In this document: positions 1-9,101 of the stretch, in pieces | Layout: each line of letters opens with the position of its first letter | Position numbering within the stretch: the first letter of the stretch is position 1 | Assembly (NCBI RefSeq): GCF_900088535.1 | Contig: NZ_LT578417.1 | Coordinates: forward strand, 2,480,001 to 2,544,000 | From: Cyanobium sp. NIES-981 | Lineage (GTDB): Bacteria; Cyanobacteriota; Cyanobacteriia; PCC-6307; Cyanobiaceae | DNA length: 64,000 nt | Reading direction: 5' to 3' | Translations under genes and position numbers: made by a program | The notes under the pieces: model-generated | Seen by the model: only the letters and a program-made list of their open reading frames with translations | Database searches by the model: none | What the model was told of the DNA's origin: nothing

Positions 1-2
1 AG

Positions 3-620
3 CGGCTGATGGTGTTTCTCGCCAAGGAGGGCATCACACCGCTGAACCTCCGCTACAAGGCCAGCCCGGAGATCAGCGCCTGCTTTGAGCCCATCCTGGC
101 GCGCCTGGGCTGGAGTCAACCCCGCACCGATTTCGTGCTTCTGGAGGGCCGCAGCGATCAACTCGCCGCGATCGACTGGGCCGATCGCCATCCGATCACC
201 CCCCCCTACAGCCTCCTTCCCTGGCACCAGCTCAGCGAGCCTCAACGGGCCCAGGTCGCCAGGCTCGACGCCCCGGCCGAATTACAGCCACCGGCCAATC
301 CAGAGGGGCTCGAGCCATCGATCTGCCTGGCCCTGCTGCACCACGACAGCCCGGTGGGCTGGGTGCTGGCCCATCGCACCGGCGCTGCCAGCGTGCGCTA
401 CTCCAGCCTCTATGTGACCCCAGCCCATCGCGGCCGTGCCCGTGCCCTGGCCCTGCTGGCAGAAGCATTTCGCCGTCAGCACGCCGCCGCCATCCCCACG
501 GCCCGTGCCGCCATCGACCGCCGCAACTCCGCGATGCTGCGCCTGCTCAAACGACACCTCGGTCTGCACCTGAGCAGCGTCGGCCGCTCCCGAGTGACCC
601 AGTCGATGTTGCTGCAGTAA
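3..620 (+). CDS. GNAT-family N-acetyltransferase (5' end outside window)
   Basis: The frame is open from the first bases of the window, and the first ATG (position 9) falls in the middle of an apparent domain, so the gene probably begins upstream. The second half (about residues 95-190) reads as a GNAT acetyltransferase fold: a hydrophobic strand, then SLYVTPAHRGRARALALL, which resembles the V-x-P-x-x-R-G-x-G/A acetyl-CoA-binding motif A. The substrate cannot be told. It ends in TAA at 620 and is followed by a 172-bp gap with no convincing gene. Family assignment is by motif only. Confidence 0.7.
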   Translation, partial: RLMVFLAKEGITPLNLRYKASPEISACFEPILARLGWSQPRTDFVLLEGRSDQLAAIDWADRHPITPPYSLLPWHQLSEPQRAQVARLDAPAELQPPANPEGLEPSICLALLHHDSPVGWVLAHRTGAASVRYSSLYVTPAHRGRARALALLAEAFRRQHAAAIPTARAAIDRRNSAMLRLLKRHLGLHLSSVGRSRVTQSMLLQ

Positions 621-792
621 AAGCCATCGCAACCTGATAGGCTCCCGCGCGATTCTTGACGGCAAGAGCTAGAGGTAGGCGCCACTAGGTGCAGCCACCA
701 CCTCGAATCCCAAGTGGGATTCCTGATCTGGCCAGGCCCAGCCCGGAGCACCTGAGTTCAGCCCCTCCACTCTTTCCCATCGGCTTCCATCC

Positions 793-3700
793 GTGACCCA
801 GCTCCTGCTCGCCGGCACCTCCATTGCTGCCACCTCCCACCTGGAGATGGCACTGCAACGGGTGAACAACCGCCTGCAGGCCTGGGCCAGCAATACCCAC
901 GCCTACAACGCCCACCTGCTCGACGTTTTCGGGGCGCAGAGCAGCGAGGCCACCAGCACCCTCCAGGCCAGCCTCAGCGGCGCCGGGCTGGGGATCCGCC
1001 TGGAGATCCTCGATGGCTCTACCCTCAGCGGCATCAACGCGGCCTACACCAGCGCCGCAGCCGATGGCACTGAACGGATCTATCTCAATGCCACCTGGCT
1101 GCAGAACGCCACAGCCGTGCAGATCGAGGCGGTGCTGCTGGAAGAGCTCGGCCATGCCATCGACAGCCGCCTCAATAGTGGCGCTGACACCCCCGGCGAC
1201 GAGGGTGAAATCTTCTCCGCCCGCCTGCGCGGCACCACACCCGCTACCACAGCCTTCACAGAAGACGACCAGCAGCTGATCAACCTCAACGGCCAGAACC
1301 TGATGCTGGAAGCTGCTGCGGACACCACTCCGCCTAGAGGGAGCTTCTTCCAGGGTGCGGCCTTTGCCGCACCCTCCACCAATCCCTTCGGGATTACCGA
1401 TGTGGGCCGCTACGCCAGCCCGGCCCTCGCGGATGCCGACGGCGATGGCGATCTGGATCTCTTCATTGGCAATAGCGACGGCAACACACTCTTTTTCCGC
1501 AACACCGCCAGCCCTGGCGCCACCGCTCCCTCCTATGCCGCAGCCTCCACCAATCCCTTCGGGATATCCGATGTGGGCTCCTACGCCAAGCCTGCCTTCG
1601 CGGATGCCGACGGCGATGGCGATCTGGATCTCTTCATTGGCAATAAAGACGGCAACACACTCTTTTTCCGCAACACCGCCAGCCCTGGAGCCACCGCTCC
1701 CTCCTATGCCGCAGCCTCCACCAATCCCTTCGGGATGACCGATGTAGGCTACTTCGCCAAGCCGGCCTTCGCGGATGCCGACGGCGATGGCGATCTGGAT
1801 CTCTTCATTGGCAATAAAGACGGCAACACTCTCTTTTTCCGCAACACCGCCAGCCTTGGCGCCACCGCTCCAGCCTTTGACGCACCCTCCACCAATCCCT
1901 TCGGGATCACCGATGTAGGTTCCTTCGCCAGCCCGGCCTTCGCGGATGCCGACGGCGATGGCGATCTGGATCTCTTCATTGGCAATTCCTACGGCAACAC
2001 TCTCTTTTTCCGTAACACCGCCAGCCCTGGCGCCACCGCTCCCGCCTTTGACGCACCCTCCACCAATCCCTTCGGGATTACCGGTGTGGGCGCTTCTGCG
2101 ACCCCGGCCTTCGCGGATGCCGACGGCGATGGCGATCTGGATCTCTTCATTGGCAACGGCAATATCCTTGACAATAACTCCGGCAACACACTCTTTTTCA
2201 GCAACACCGCCAGCCCTACAGCTCCCGTCAGCTCTACCACCGCTAACGGCACCTACGGCCCTGGCTCCATCATCACCCTCACCGTCCAGTTTTCCGAGGC
2301 CGTGCTCGTTACGGGAACTCCACTGCTGCAGCTGGAAACCGGTGCCATCGATCGCTTCGCGACTTACACCTCAGGCAGTGGCACCGACACCCTCACCTTC
2401 TCCTACACCGTTCAACCAGGAGACATCTCCGCCGATCTCGATCAGCTCTCCGCCAATGCCCTCTCCCTCAATGGCGGCACCATCCAGGATGCGGCCGGCA
2501 ACAACGCCATCCTCACCCTCGCCCAACCGGGCACTGCCGGAAGCCTGGGGGCCAATGCTGATCTGGTGATTGACACCACGGCCCCTACAGGAAGCTTCTT
2601 CCAGGATCCGGCCTATGCCGCACCCTCCACCAATCCCTTCGGGATTTCCGATGTGGGCTCCTACGCCAGCCCGGCCCTCGCGGATGCCGACGGCGATGGC
2701 GATCTGGATCTCTTCATTGGCAATAGCGACGGCAACACACTCTTTTTCCGCAACACCGCCAACCCTGGCGCCACCGCTCCCGCCTTTGACGCACCCTCCA
2801 CCAATCCCTTCGGGATCACCGATGTGGGCGCTTCTGCAACCCCGGCCTTCGCGGATGCCGACGCCGATGGCGATCTGGATCTCTTCATTGGCAATAAAGA
2901 CGGCAACACACTCTTTTTCCGCAACACCGCCAGCCCTGGAGCCACCGCTCCCTCCTATGCCGCAGCCTCCACCAATCCCTTCGGGATCACCGATGTGGGC
3001 TACTTCGCCAAGCCGGCCTTCGCGGATGCCGACGGCGATGGCGATCTGGATCTCTTCATTGGCAATAAAGACGGCAACACTCTCTTTTTCCGCAACACCG
3101 CCAGCCCTGGAGCCACCGCTCCAGCCTTTGACGCACCCTCCACCAATCCCTTCGGGATCACCGATGTGGGCTACCAAGCCAGCCCGGCCTTCGCGGATGC
3201 CGACGGCGATGGCGATCTGGATCTCTTCATTCGCAATTCCTACGGCAACACTCTCTTTTTCCGTAACACCGCCAGCCCTGGCGCCACCGCTCCCGCCTTT
3301 GACGCACCCTCTACCAATCCCTTCGGGATAACCGCTGTGGGTTCCGCAGCCAGCCCGGCCCTCGCGGATGCCGACGGCGACGGCGATCTGGATCTCTTCA
3401 TTGGCAATAAAGACGGCAACACTCTCTTTTTCCGCAACACCGCCAGCCCTGGCGCCACTGCGCTCATAGCTCCCGTCAACTCCACCACCCCTGACGGCAC
3501 CTATGGCCCTGGCTCCATCATCACCCTCACCGTCCAGTTTTCAGAGGCCGTGCTCGTTACGGGAACTCCACTGCTGCAGCTGGAAACCGGTGCCATCGAT
3601 CGCTTCGCGACTTACACCTCAGGCAGTGGCACCGACACCCTCACCTTCTCCTACACCGTTCAACCAGGAGACATCTCCGCCGATCTCGATCAGCTCTCCG

Positions 3701-4425
3701 CCAATGCCCTCACCCTCAATGGCGGCACCATCCAGGATGCAGCCGGCAACAACGCCATCCTCACCCTCGCCCAACCGGGCGCTCCTGGTTCCCTGGCCGC
3801 CAATGCAGACATTGAGGTGACCTGCTTCCTCCCTGGCACCCTCATCGCCACACCCGGCGGTGAACAGCCCATCGAAACCCTGCAGCCTGGCGATCTCATC
3901 TGCACTCCTGATGGGCCCCAGCCGGTGAAGTTCGTCTGCCGCACCACGCACCATCCGGTGATCCTGTGGAACCTCGATGCCTTGCCCATCTGCATCAAGG
4001 CCGGTGCCCTGGGAGATGGCCTCCCCCGCCGGGATCTCTACGTCAGCGGCGGCCATGCCCTGCTCCTCGATGGTCACCTCATCCATGCCTCGGCTCTGGT
4101 GAATGGCAGCACCATCCTCCAGACCCAGCCAGAAGATTGGGATGCCCATCGGCCGATCACCTACTACAACATCGAGCTCGAAAAGCATGAGCTGATCACC
4201 GCCGAGGGCCTGATGGTGGAATCGTTTTTCGACAGCTTCGAGCGCAGCGGCTGGGACAACTACCCCGCCTACCTCGCCCTCTACGGCAGCGAGCAACCCC
4301 TGGAAGAACTCCCCCTGCCCCGCGTCAAATTCAAACGCCAACTCTCCTCGGCCCTGCGCCAGACGCTGACGCTGCTGGAAGAGCAAGCCCAGCAGCACAA
4401 GCAACCTGTGGCGGCCTGCCCTTGA
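793..4425 (+). CDS. Large FG-GAP/VCBS repeat protein with N-terminal metallopeptidase-like region and C-terminal Hint domain
   Basis: This is a 1210-residue protein with a GTG start. Residues about 110-150 carry LLEELGHAID followed by GDEGEIFSA, the pattern seen at the head of many cyanobacterial calcium-binding exoproteins. Then come ten 57-residue units, in two blocks of five, each with the acidic loop ADADGDGDLDLFIGN (FG-GAP/VCBS type, a likely calcium loop). After each block comes a bacterial Ig-like module of about 110 residues (GTYGPGSIITLTVQFSEAVL). From Cys1011 (CFLPGTLIATPGG) a Hint_2 domain runs to about residue 1150, with a VSGGHALLLDG block. Hint domains belong to the hedgehog/intein autoprocessing class. 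No classical signal peptide is visible; export by a type I system is only an inference. Adhesin or surface/secreted function is likely, but the ligand is unknown. Confidence 0.85.
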   Translation: MTQLLLAGTSIAATSHLEMALQRVNNRLQAWASNTHAYNAHLLDVFGAQSSEATSTLQASLSGAGLGIRLEILDGSTLSGINAAYTSAAADGTERIYLNATWLQNATAVQIEAVLLEELGHAIDSRLNSGADTPGDEGEIFSARLRGTTPATTAFTEDDQQLINLNGQNLMLEAAADTTPPRGSFFQGAAFAAPSTNPFGITDVGRYASPALADADGDGDLDLFIGNSDGNTLFFRNTASPGATAPSYAAASTNPFGISDVGSYAKPAFADADGDGDLDLFIGNKDGNTLFFRNTASPGATAPSYAAASTNPFGMTDVGYFAKPAFADADGDGDLDLFIGNKDGNTLFFRNTASLGATAPAFDAPSTNPFGITDVGSFASPAFADADGDGDLDLFIGNSYGNTLFFRNTASPGATAPAFDAPSTNPFGITGVGASATPAFADADGDGDLDLFIGNGNILDNNSGNTLFFSNTASPTAPVSSTTANGTYGPGSIITLTVQFSEAVLVTGTPLLQLETGAIDRFATYTSGSGTDTLTFSYTVQPGDISADLDQLSANALSLNGGTIQDAAGNNAILTLAQPGTAGSLGANADLVIDTTAPTGSFFQDPAYAAPSTNPFGISDVGSYASPALADADGDGDLDLFIGNSDGNTLFFRNTANPGATAPAFDAPSTNPFGITDVGASATPAFADADADGDLDLFIGNKDGNTLFFRNTASPGATAPSYAAASTNPFGITDVGYFAKPAFADADGDGDLDLFIGNKDGNTLFFRNTASPGATAPAFDAPSTNPFGITDVGYQASPAFADADGDGDLDLFIRNSYGNTLFFRNTASPGATAPAFDAPSTNPFGITAVGSAASPALADADGDGDLDLFIGNKDGNTLFFRNTASPGATALIAPVNSTTPDGTYGPGSIITLTVQFSEAVLVTGTPLLQLETGAIDRFATYTSGSGTDTLTFSYTVQPGDISADLDQLSANALTLNGGTIQDAAGNNAILTLAQPGAPGSLAANADIEVTCFLPGTLIATPGGEQPIETLQPGDLICTPDGPQPVKFVCRTTHHPVILWNLDALPICIKAGALGDGLPRRDLYVSGGHALLLDGHLIHASALVNGSTILQTQPEDWDAHRPITYYNIELEKHELITAEGLMVESFFDSFERSGWDNYPAYLALYGSEQPLEELPLPRVKFKRQLSSALRQTLTLLEEQAQQHKQPVAACP
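1321..3813 (+). repeat. Tandem 1251-bp super-repeat, each copy built of five 171-bp units plus an Ig-like module
   Basis: The codons for the acidic loop begin at 1429, 1600, 1771, 1942 and 2113 (exactly 171 bp apart) and again at 2680, 2851, 3022, 3193 and 3364. The two sets are offset by exactly 1251 bp. The Ig-like module starts at about 2221 and again at about 3469. Copy A spans about 1321-2571 and copy B about 2572-3813. Long stretches are identical at the base level, including third codon positions, which points to recent duplication or continuing gene conversion. Confidence 0.93.
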
Positions 4426-4631
4426 GCCGTGCCGAAGGGCTCAGACGGAGCGGTGCCGTTCTTCAGCATGGCCAATTTCTATGCCGAACGGCAACAGCCT
4501 CACACTGGACCAAAGGGGCCTGCCCCTTGATCTGTTGAGCCTCGATGCCGCCATCTCCTGGATCTCAGGCGCGAGCTGATAGCCCTGGCCCTGGAGGCCA
4601 TGATGGCTCCTCGCATGACCATGGCCCTGCG

Positions 4632-4871
4632 ATGAGCAACCGCCGCCAGCGCATTCACGAGCTGGTGCTCACACTGCTGGCCCAGCAGAAAGATCTCGAA
4701 CTCCTCGCCGGCGAGGGCACTGCCCTACCCAGCGCTGACCCCGGCAACTGGATCGAGCGCAATCGGCGCGTGGTGCAGCGTTACCAGGCCCTGGTGCGCT
4801 CCGCCGTCACCCTCGATGCCCTGGTCGACCAGGAAGTGAACAGCGGGCTTCAGGCCCAGGACGTCGACTGA
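4632..4871 (+). CDS. Small conserved-looking hypothetical protein, 79 aa
   Basis: A short soluble protein beginning MSNRRQRIHELVLTLL, rich in charged residues and predicted to be mostly helical; it has no cysteine pair, signal peptide or membrane segment. The ATG at 4632 is preferred because the in-frame stretch upstream (from 4545) is low-complexity and unlike a protein start. It lies between the repeat protein and the GH116 gene on the same strand, with about 90 bp to the next start. I do not recognise the family. Coding is supported by length, codon pattern and absence of a competing gene. Confidence 0.6.
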   Translation: MSNRRQRIHELVLTLLAQQKDLELLAGEGTALPSADPGNWIERNRRVVQRYQALVRSAVTLDALVDQEVNSGLQAQDVD

Positions 4872-4963
4872 ATCCATCCGCCATCGATCCGCACCGTGCG
4901 GGGCTGCACTTGAGCCGAAGCGCCGGCCATTTCTGACAAGCTGGCGCCACTTCCCACGGCTCC

Positions 4964-7477
4964 ATGGCTCCCCTCGGACTCTCCGCCCTCAAGAGCCTGC
5001 TGCAGGAGCGGGGGGGCGCCGCCACGCGGCCGGCGAGCTGGTCGCGGCCCCTTGGCCTGGGCTGGGAGCAGCCCTACACGGTGCGCTACGCCAGCAACCT
5101 CGATGACGGCCCCAACCACGGCATGCCCCTGGGCGGCTTCGGGGCCGGCTGCTTCGGCCGTGCCCCCGACGGCAGCTTCAACCTCTGGCACCTCGACGGG
5201 GGGGAGCACTGGTTCGGCACCCTGCCGGACTGCCAGTTCGCCCTGTTCGAGAGCGACGGCAGCAGCAGCCGCGCCCATGCCCTCGCCGTGCAACCCGCTG
5301 CCGACGCCTCCCGCCCCGACGCCGGGCCACCCCTGAGCGCCTGGAGCTGGTACCCGGCCAGCACGGCCGAGCGGAGCACCGGCACCTACGCGGCCCGCTA
5401 CCCCCTGAGCTGGACCCGCTACAGCGGTGTGTTCGCCGCCCGGGTGGGCTGCGAGGCCTTCAGCCCGATCCTGCCGGGCGACTACCAGCGCAGCAGCTAC
5501 CCGGTGGCGGTGTTCCGCTGGAGTCTCAGCAATCCCACCCGCAAGCCCCTCGATCTCTCGCTGCTGCTGAGCTGGCGCAACACCTGCGGCTGGTTCACCA
5601 ACACCGATCCCGCCGCCGCCGTGCACTTCCGCGACGACGGCAGCCCCGAGCACAACTACGTGCCGGCCATCGGCCGCAGCGAGGGCCAGCGCAACCGCTG
5701 GGTGGATGAGGGCCCGCTCAAGGGGGTGCTGCTGGAGGGGCCGATCTCCCAGCCGATCGCCGAGGGCCAGGGCCAGTGGTGCATCGCCACCGATGCGGGC
5801 CTGGAGGAACGCCACCCCGGGCTGCGCATCCGCCGCTGCAGCCGCTGGAACCCCGCCGGCGACGGCGCCGAGCTGTGGGAGCCCTTCGAGCGCGACGGCG
5901 CCATTCCTGAGAGCGACAACGACCGCCACAGCGGCAGCAACGACCCGGCCAGCGCCGCCCTGGCGGTGCAGCTGCGGCTGGAGCCTGGCGCCTCGATCGA
6001 GATTCCCCTGGTGATCAGCTGGGACCTGCCGGTGACCGCCTTCGCCAGCGGCACCCGGGCCCTGCGGCGCTACACCGACCACTTCGGCTCCAGCGGCACC
6101 AACGCCGCCGCCATCGCCGCGGAAGCCCTGCGCGACTGGCCCCGCTGGCAGCAGCAGATCGCGGCCTGGCAGCAGCCGGTGCTGGAGCGCGCCGACCTGC
6201 CGGAGCCGGTGCGGATGGCCCTGTTCAACGAGCTCTACGACCTGGCCTCCGGCGGCACCCTCTGGACCGCCGCCAGCCCCGACGACCCCGTGGGCCGCTT
6301 CGGTGTGCTGGAGTGCCTCGACTACGCCTGGTACGAGAGCCTCGATGTGCGGCTCTACGGCTCCTTCGCCCTGCTGCAGCTCTGGCCGGAGCTGGATAAG
6401 GCGGTGCTGCGCAGCTTCGCCCGGGCCATCCCCGCCGCCGATCCCACGCCGCGGCCGATCGGCTGGTATTTCACCCAGGGCAAGGGCCGGGTGGAGGCCC
6501 CGCGCAAGGTGGCCGGCGCCACCCCCCACGATCTGGGCGCCCCCAACGAGCGCCCCTGGGACGCCACCAACTACACCGCCTACCAGGACTGCAACCTCTG
6601 GAAGGACCTGGCCAGCGACTTCGTGCTGCAGGTGTGGCGCACCTTCCGCCTGGCCCCCACCGGCGAGGACCTGCGCTTCCTGGCCGACTGCTGGCCGGCG
6701 GCGGTGGAGGCCCTGCGCCACCTCAAGACGTTCGATGCCAACGGCGATGGCCTGCCCGACAACGGCGGCGCACCGGACCAGACCTTCGACGACTGGCCCC
6801 TGCAGGGGGTGAGCGCCTACTGCGGCGCCCTCTGGATCGCCGCCCTGGAGGCGGCGCTGGCCATGGGCCAGCGGCTGCAGCTGGAGCTGGGCCTGGACAC
6901 CTCCAGCCAGCAGCGGGACTTCAGCAGCTGGCTGGAGCAGTCGCGCGCCAACTTCGACCGCCTGCTCTGGAACGGGGAGTACTACAACATCGATGCCGAG
7001 AGCGGCACGCCGGTGGTGATGGCCGACCAGCTCTGCGGCGATTTCTATGCCCGGCTGCTGGGGCTGCCGCCGGTGGTGGAAGAGGAGCGGGCCCGCAGTG
7101 CCCTGGGGGCGATCCGCCAGGCCTGCTTCGAGGGATTCCAGGGCGGGGCGCTGGGCGTGGCCAACGGCCTGCGCCGCGACGGCACCCCCCTGGATCCCAA
7201 CGGCACCCACCCGTTGGAGGTGTGGACCGGCATCAACTTCGGCCTGGCCGCCTATTACCGGCTGATGGGGGAGACGGACACGGCCCTGGCGATCACCGGC
7301 GCCGTGGTGCAGCAGGTGTATGGGGGCGGCCTGCAGTTCCGCACTCCGGAGGCGATCACGGCCGTGAACACCTTCCGCGCCTGCCACTACCTGCGCGCCA
7401 TGGCGATCTGGGCCCTCTGGGCCACCCACACCGGCTGGCAGCCGATCCCGGGCGCCGATCGGGAGGCCTTGGCATGA
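4964..7477 (+). CDS. GH116-family glycoside hydrolase (GBA2-like beta-glucosidase/glucosylceramidase type)
   Basis: An 837-residue protein with both parts of the GH116 architecture. The N-terminal beta domain starts with GMPLGGFGAGCFGR (residues 53-66), and a C-terminal (alpha/alpha)6 domain follows. The expected nucleophile Glu lies in GVLECLDYAWY (about Glu450), and the likely acid/base Asp lies in DQTFDDW (about Asp609). In the family these enzymes cleave beta-glucosides or related glycosides with retention; human GBA2 acts on glucosylceramide. Substrate in this organism is unknown. No signal peptide is obvious, so it is probably cytoplasmic. The stop overlaps the next gene's start (ATGA at 7474), indicating coupled translation with the DUF3122 and ribD genes. 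Confidence 0.9.
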   Translation: MAPLGLSALKSLLQERGGAATRPASWSRPLGLGWEQPYTVRYASNLDDGPNHGMPLGGFGAGCFGRAPDGSFNLWHLDGGEHWFGTLPDCQFALFESDGSSSRAHALAVQPAADASRPDAGPPLSAWSWYPASTAERSTGTYAARYPLSWTRYSGVFAARVGCEAFSPILPGDYQRSSYPVAVFRWSLSNPTRKPLDLSLLLSWRNTCGWFTNTDPAAAVHFRDDGSPEHNYVPAIGRSEGQRNRWVDEGPLKGVLLEGPISQPIAEGQGQWCIATDAGLEERHPGLRIRRCSRWNPAGDGAELWEPFERDGAIPESDNDRHSGSNDPASAALAVQLRLEPGASIEIPLVISWDLPVTAFASGTRALRRYTDHFGSSGTNAAAIAAEALRDWPRWQQQIAAWQQPVLERADLPEPVRMALFNELYDLASGGTLWTAASPDDPVGRFGVLECLDYAWYESLDVRLYGSFALLQLWPELDKAVLRSFARAIPAADPTPRPIGWYFTQGKGRVEAPRKVAGATPHDLGAPNERPWDATNYTAYQDCNLWKDLASDFVLQVWRTFRLAPTGEDLRFLADCWPAAVEALRHLKTFDANGDGLPDNGGAPDQTFDDWPLQGVSAYCGALWIAALEAALAMGQRLQLELGLDTSSQQRDFSSWLEQSRANFDRLLWNGEYYNIDAESGTPVVMADQLCGDFYARLLGLPPVVEEERARSALGAIRQACFEGFQGGALGVANGLRRDGTPLDPNGTHPLEVWTGINFGLAAYYRLMGETDTALAITGAVVQQVYGGGLQFRTPEAITAVNTFRACHYLRAMAIWALWATHTGWQPIPGADREALA

Positions 7478-7953
7478 GCCGCCTGGTCGCCGTGCTGCTG
7501 GCCCTGCTGGTGGCCCTGGCCGGGGCAGCTCCGGCCCTGGCCCAGCTCCATGCCCACCCGGATGAGAACGGCACGCCCGTGGTGCGCAGCCTCGAGAGCC
7601 TGCGCGACCTCGACTACCAGAGCTGGCAGCTGGTGGCCTACCGGGAGGGTCCTCCGGGCGGCCCCCTGCGGCTGCGGGTGGTGGGCTATCCGGGCAAGGT
7701 GCGGCTCGACCATCCCACCGCCCTGCAGGTGCGGAGCGGGCGCGCCCGCTGGGAGCTGGCTGACCGCACCCTCGACAATCCCAAACTGGCGGCCGATGGC
7801 CGTGCCGCCGCCGCCGAGTTCGACCTGGCACCGCTGCTGGCCGATCTCCACCAGGACCGCCCCCTGCGGCTGCAGCTGCCCGGGGTGTTCGTGGAACTGC
7901 CGGTGCCCCCCTTCGTGGTGGCCGAGTGGCGCAGCCTTCCCGCCACCCCATGA
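7474..7953 (+). CDS. DUF3122-family exported protein
   Basis: A 159-residue protein with a clear signal peptide (VAVLLALLVALAGAAPALAQ, cleavage after about residue 23), so it is periplasmic or envelope-associated. The body (GTPVVRSLESLRDLDYQSWQL, then a beta-rich stretch ending in VELPVPPFVVAEW) matches the cyanobacterial DUF3122 family as I remember it. No enzymatic motif is visible and the function is unknown. It overlaps the upstream GH116 stop by ATGA, and its own stop overlaps the ribD start by ATGA, so the three are probably one transcript. Confidence 0.8.
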   Translation: MSRLVAVLLALLVALAGAAPALAQLHAHPDENGTPVVRSLESLRDLDYQSWQLVAYREGPPGGPLRLRVVGYPGKVRLDHPTALQVRSGRARWELADRTLDNPKLAADGRAAAAEFDLAPLLADLHQDRPLRLQLPGVFVELPVPPFVVAEWRSLPATP

Positions 7954-9101
7954 GCACCGCTTCCCTGGGCCCCTGGCGTCCGTGGATGCTGCGGGCCCTG
8001 CAGCTGGCCAGCCTCGGCAGCGGCCGCACCAGCCCCAACCCGATGGTGGGCTGTGTGGTGCTGGATGCCGAGGGCCGGCTGGTGGGGGAGGGCTACCACA
8101 GCCGGGCCGGCGAGGCCCATGCCGAGGTGGGCGCCCTGCGCCAGGCGGGGGAGCGGGCCCGCGGCGGCACCGCCGTGGTGACGCTGGAGCCCTGCTGTCA
8201 CCACGGCCGCACGCCGCCCTGCAGCGAGGCCCTGCTGGCGGCGGGCATCCGCCGGGTGGTGGTGGCCATGGCCGATCCCGACCCCCAGGTGGCCGGCGGC
8301 GGCCTCGCCCAGCTGCGCAGCGCCGGGGTGGAGGTGATCGAGGGGGTGGCGGCCGAGGAGGCCCGGGCCCTGAACCGCGCCTTCCTGCACCGGATCGCCC
8401 ATCGGCGCCCCTTCGGCATCCTCAAGTGGGCCATGGGGGTGGATGGGCGCACGGCCCTGCCCAATGGAGCCAGCCAGTGGATCAGCGGCCCCGAGGCCAG
8501 GAGCTGGGTGCATGGCCTGCGGGGCCGGTGCGATGCCGTGATCGTGGGAGGGGGCACCGTGCGGGCCGACGACCCCCTGCTCACCTCGCGGGGCCGGCGC
8601 CAGCCCGAGCCGCTGCGGGTGGTGCTCAGCCGCAGCCTGGACCTGCCCGCAGAGGCGCGGCTCTGGGATACGGCCACGGCCCCCACCCTGGTGGCCCACG
8701 GCTACGAGGCCCCCGCCCGGCGGCGCTTCCAGCTGGATCGGCGCGGCATCGAACGGCTCGTGCTCCAGGCCTGCGAGCCCTGGGCCCTGATGCAGGAGCT
8801 GGCCCGGCGCGGCTGCAACCTGGTGCTCTGGGAGTGCGGCGCCGCCCTGGCCACCGCCGCCCTGCGCCAGGGCTGCGTGCAGGAGGTGGCCGCGGTGATC
8901 GCACCCAAACTGATGGGCGGCACCCTGGCCCGCACACCGCTGGGCGATCTGGGGTTGACTGGCATGCCGCAGGTTCCTGCCTGGCAGACCACCTGTCCCC
9001 AACAGCTCGGGGACGATCTGCTCTGGCAGCTGCACGCCCCCGAGCTTGATCGTCGATGGACTTCCCCACCGCTGCCGGCGCAGCGCTGCCCTTCGCCCTG
9101 A
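7950..9101 (+). CDS. ribD: Bifunctional riboflavin deaminase/reductase RibD
   Basis: The protein catalyses the second and third steps of riboflavin synthesis: deamination of the pyrimidine ring and reduction of the ribosyl side chain. The N-terminal zinc deaminase domain carries HAEV (residues 57-60) and LEPCCHHGRTPPC (79-91), the two zinc-ligand motifs. The C-terminal reductase domain starts around residue 145 with FGILKWAMGVDGR and contains IVGGGTVRADDP. Length (383 aa) is normal for the fused enzyme. The ATG at 7950 overlaps the preceding stop. Its 3' end overlaps the next gene (mscS-like) by 46 bp in a different frame. Confidence 0.95.
   Translation: MSTASLGPWRPWMLRALQLASLGSGRTSPNPMVGCVVLDAEGRLVGEGYHSRAGEAHAEVGALRQAGERARGGTAVVTLEPCCHHGRTPPCSEALLAAGIRRVVVAMADPDPQVAGGGLAQLRSAGVEVIEGVAAEEARALNRAFLHRIAHRRPFGILKWAMGVDGRTALPNGASQWISGPEARSWVHGLRGRCDAVIVGGGTVRADDPLLTSRGRRQPEPLRVVLSRSLDLPAEARLWDTATAPTLVAHGYEAPARRRFQLDRRGIERLVLQACEPWALMQELARRGCNLVLWECGAALATAALRQGCVQEVAAVIAPKLMGGTLARTPLGDLGLTGMPQVPAWQTTCPQQLGDDLLWQLHAPELDRRWTSPPLPAQRCPSP

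Noticed and set aside
1372-3468. Regular direct repeats that could suggest a CRISPR array
   Set aside because: The units are 171 bp, in frame, without spacers, and encode a known calcium-loop repeat.
4850-8038. Very long open frame on the minus strand opposite the GH116, DUF3122 and start of ribD genes
   Set aside because: It is antisense to three well-supported genes, is Gly/Ala/Arg/Pro/His-rich and has no domain. Long antisense frames are expected at this GC content.
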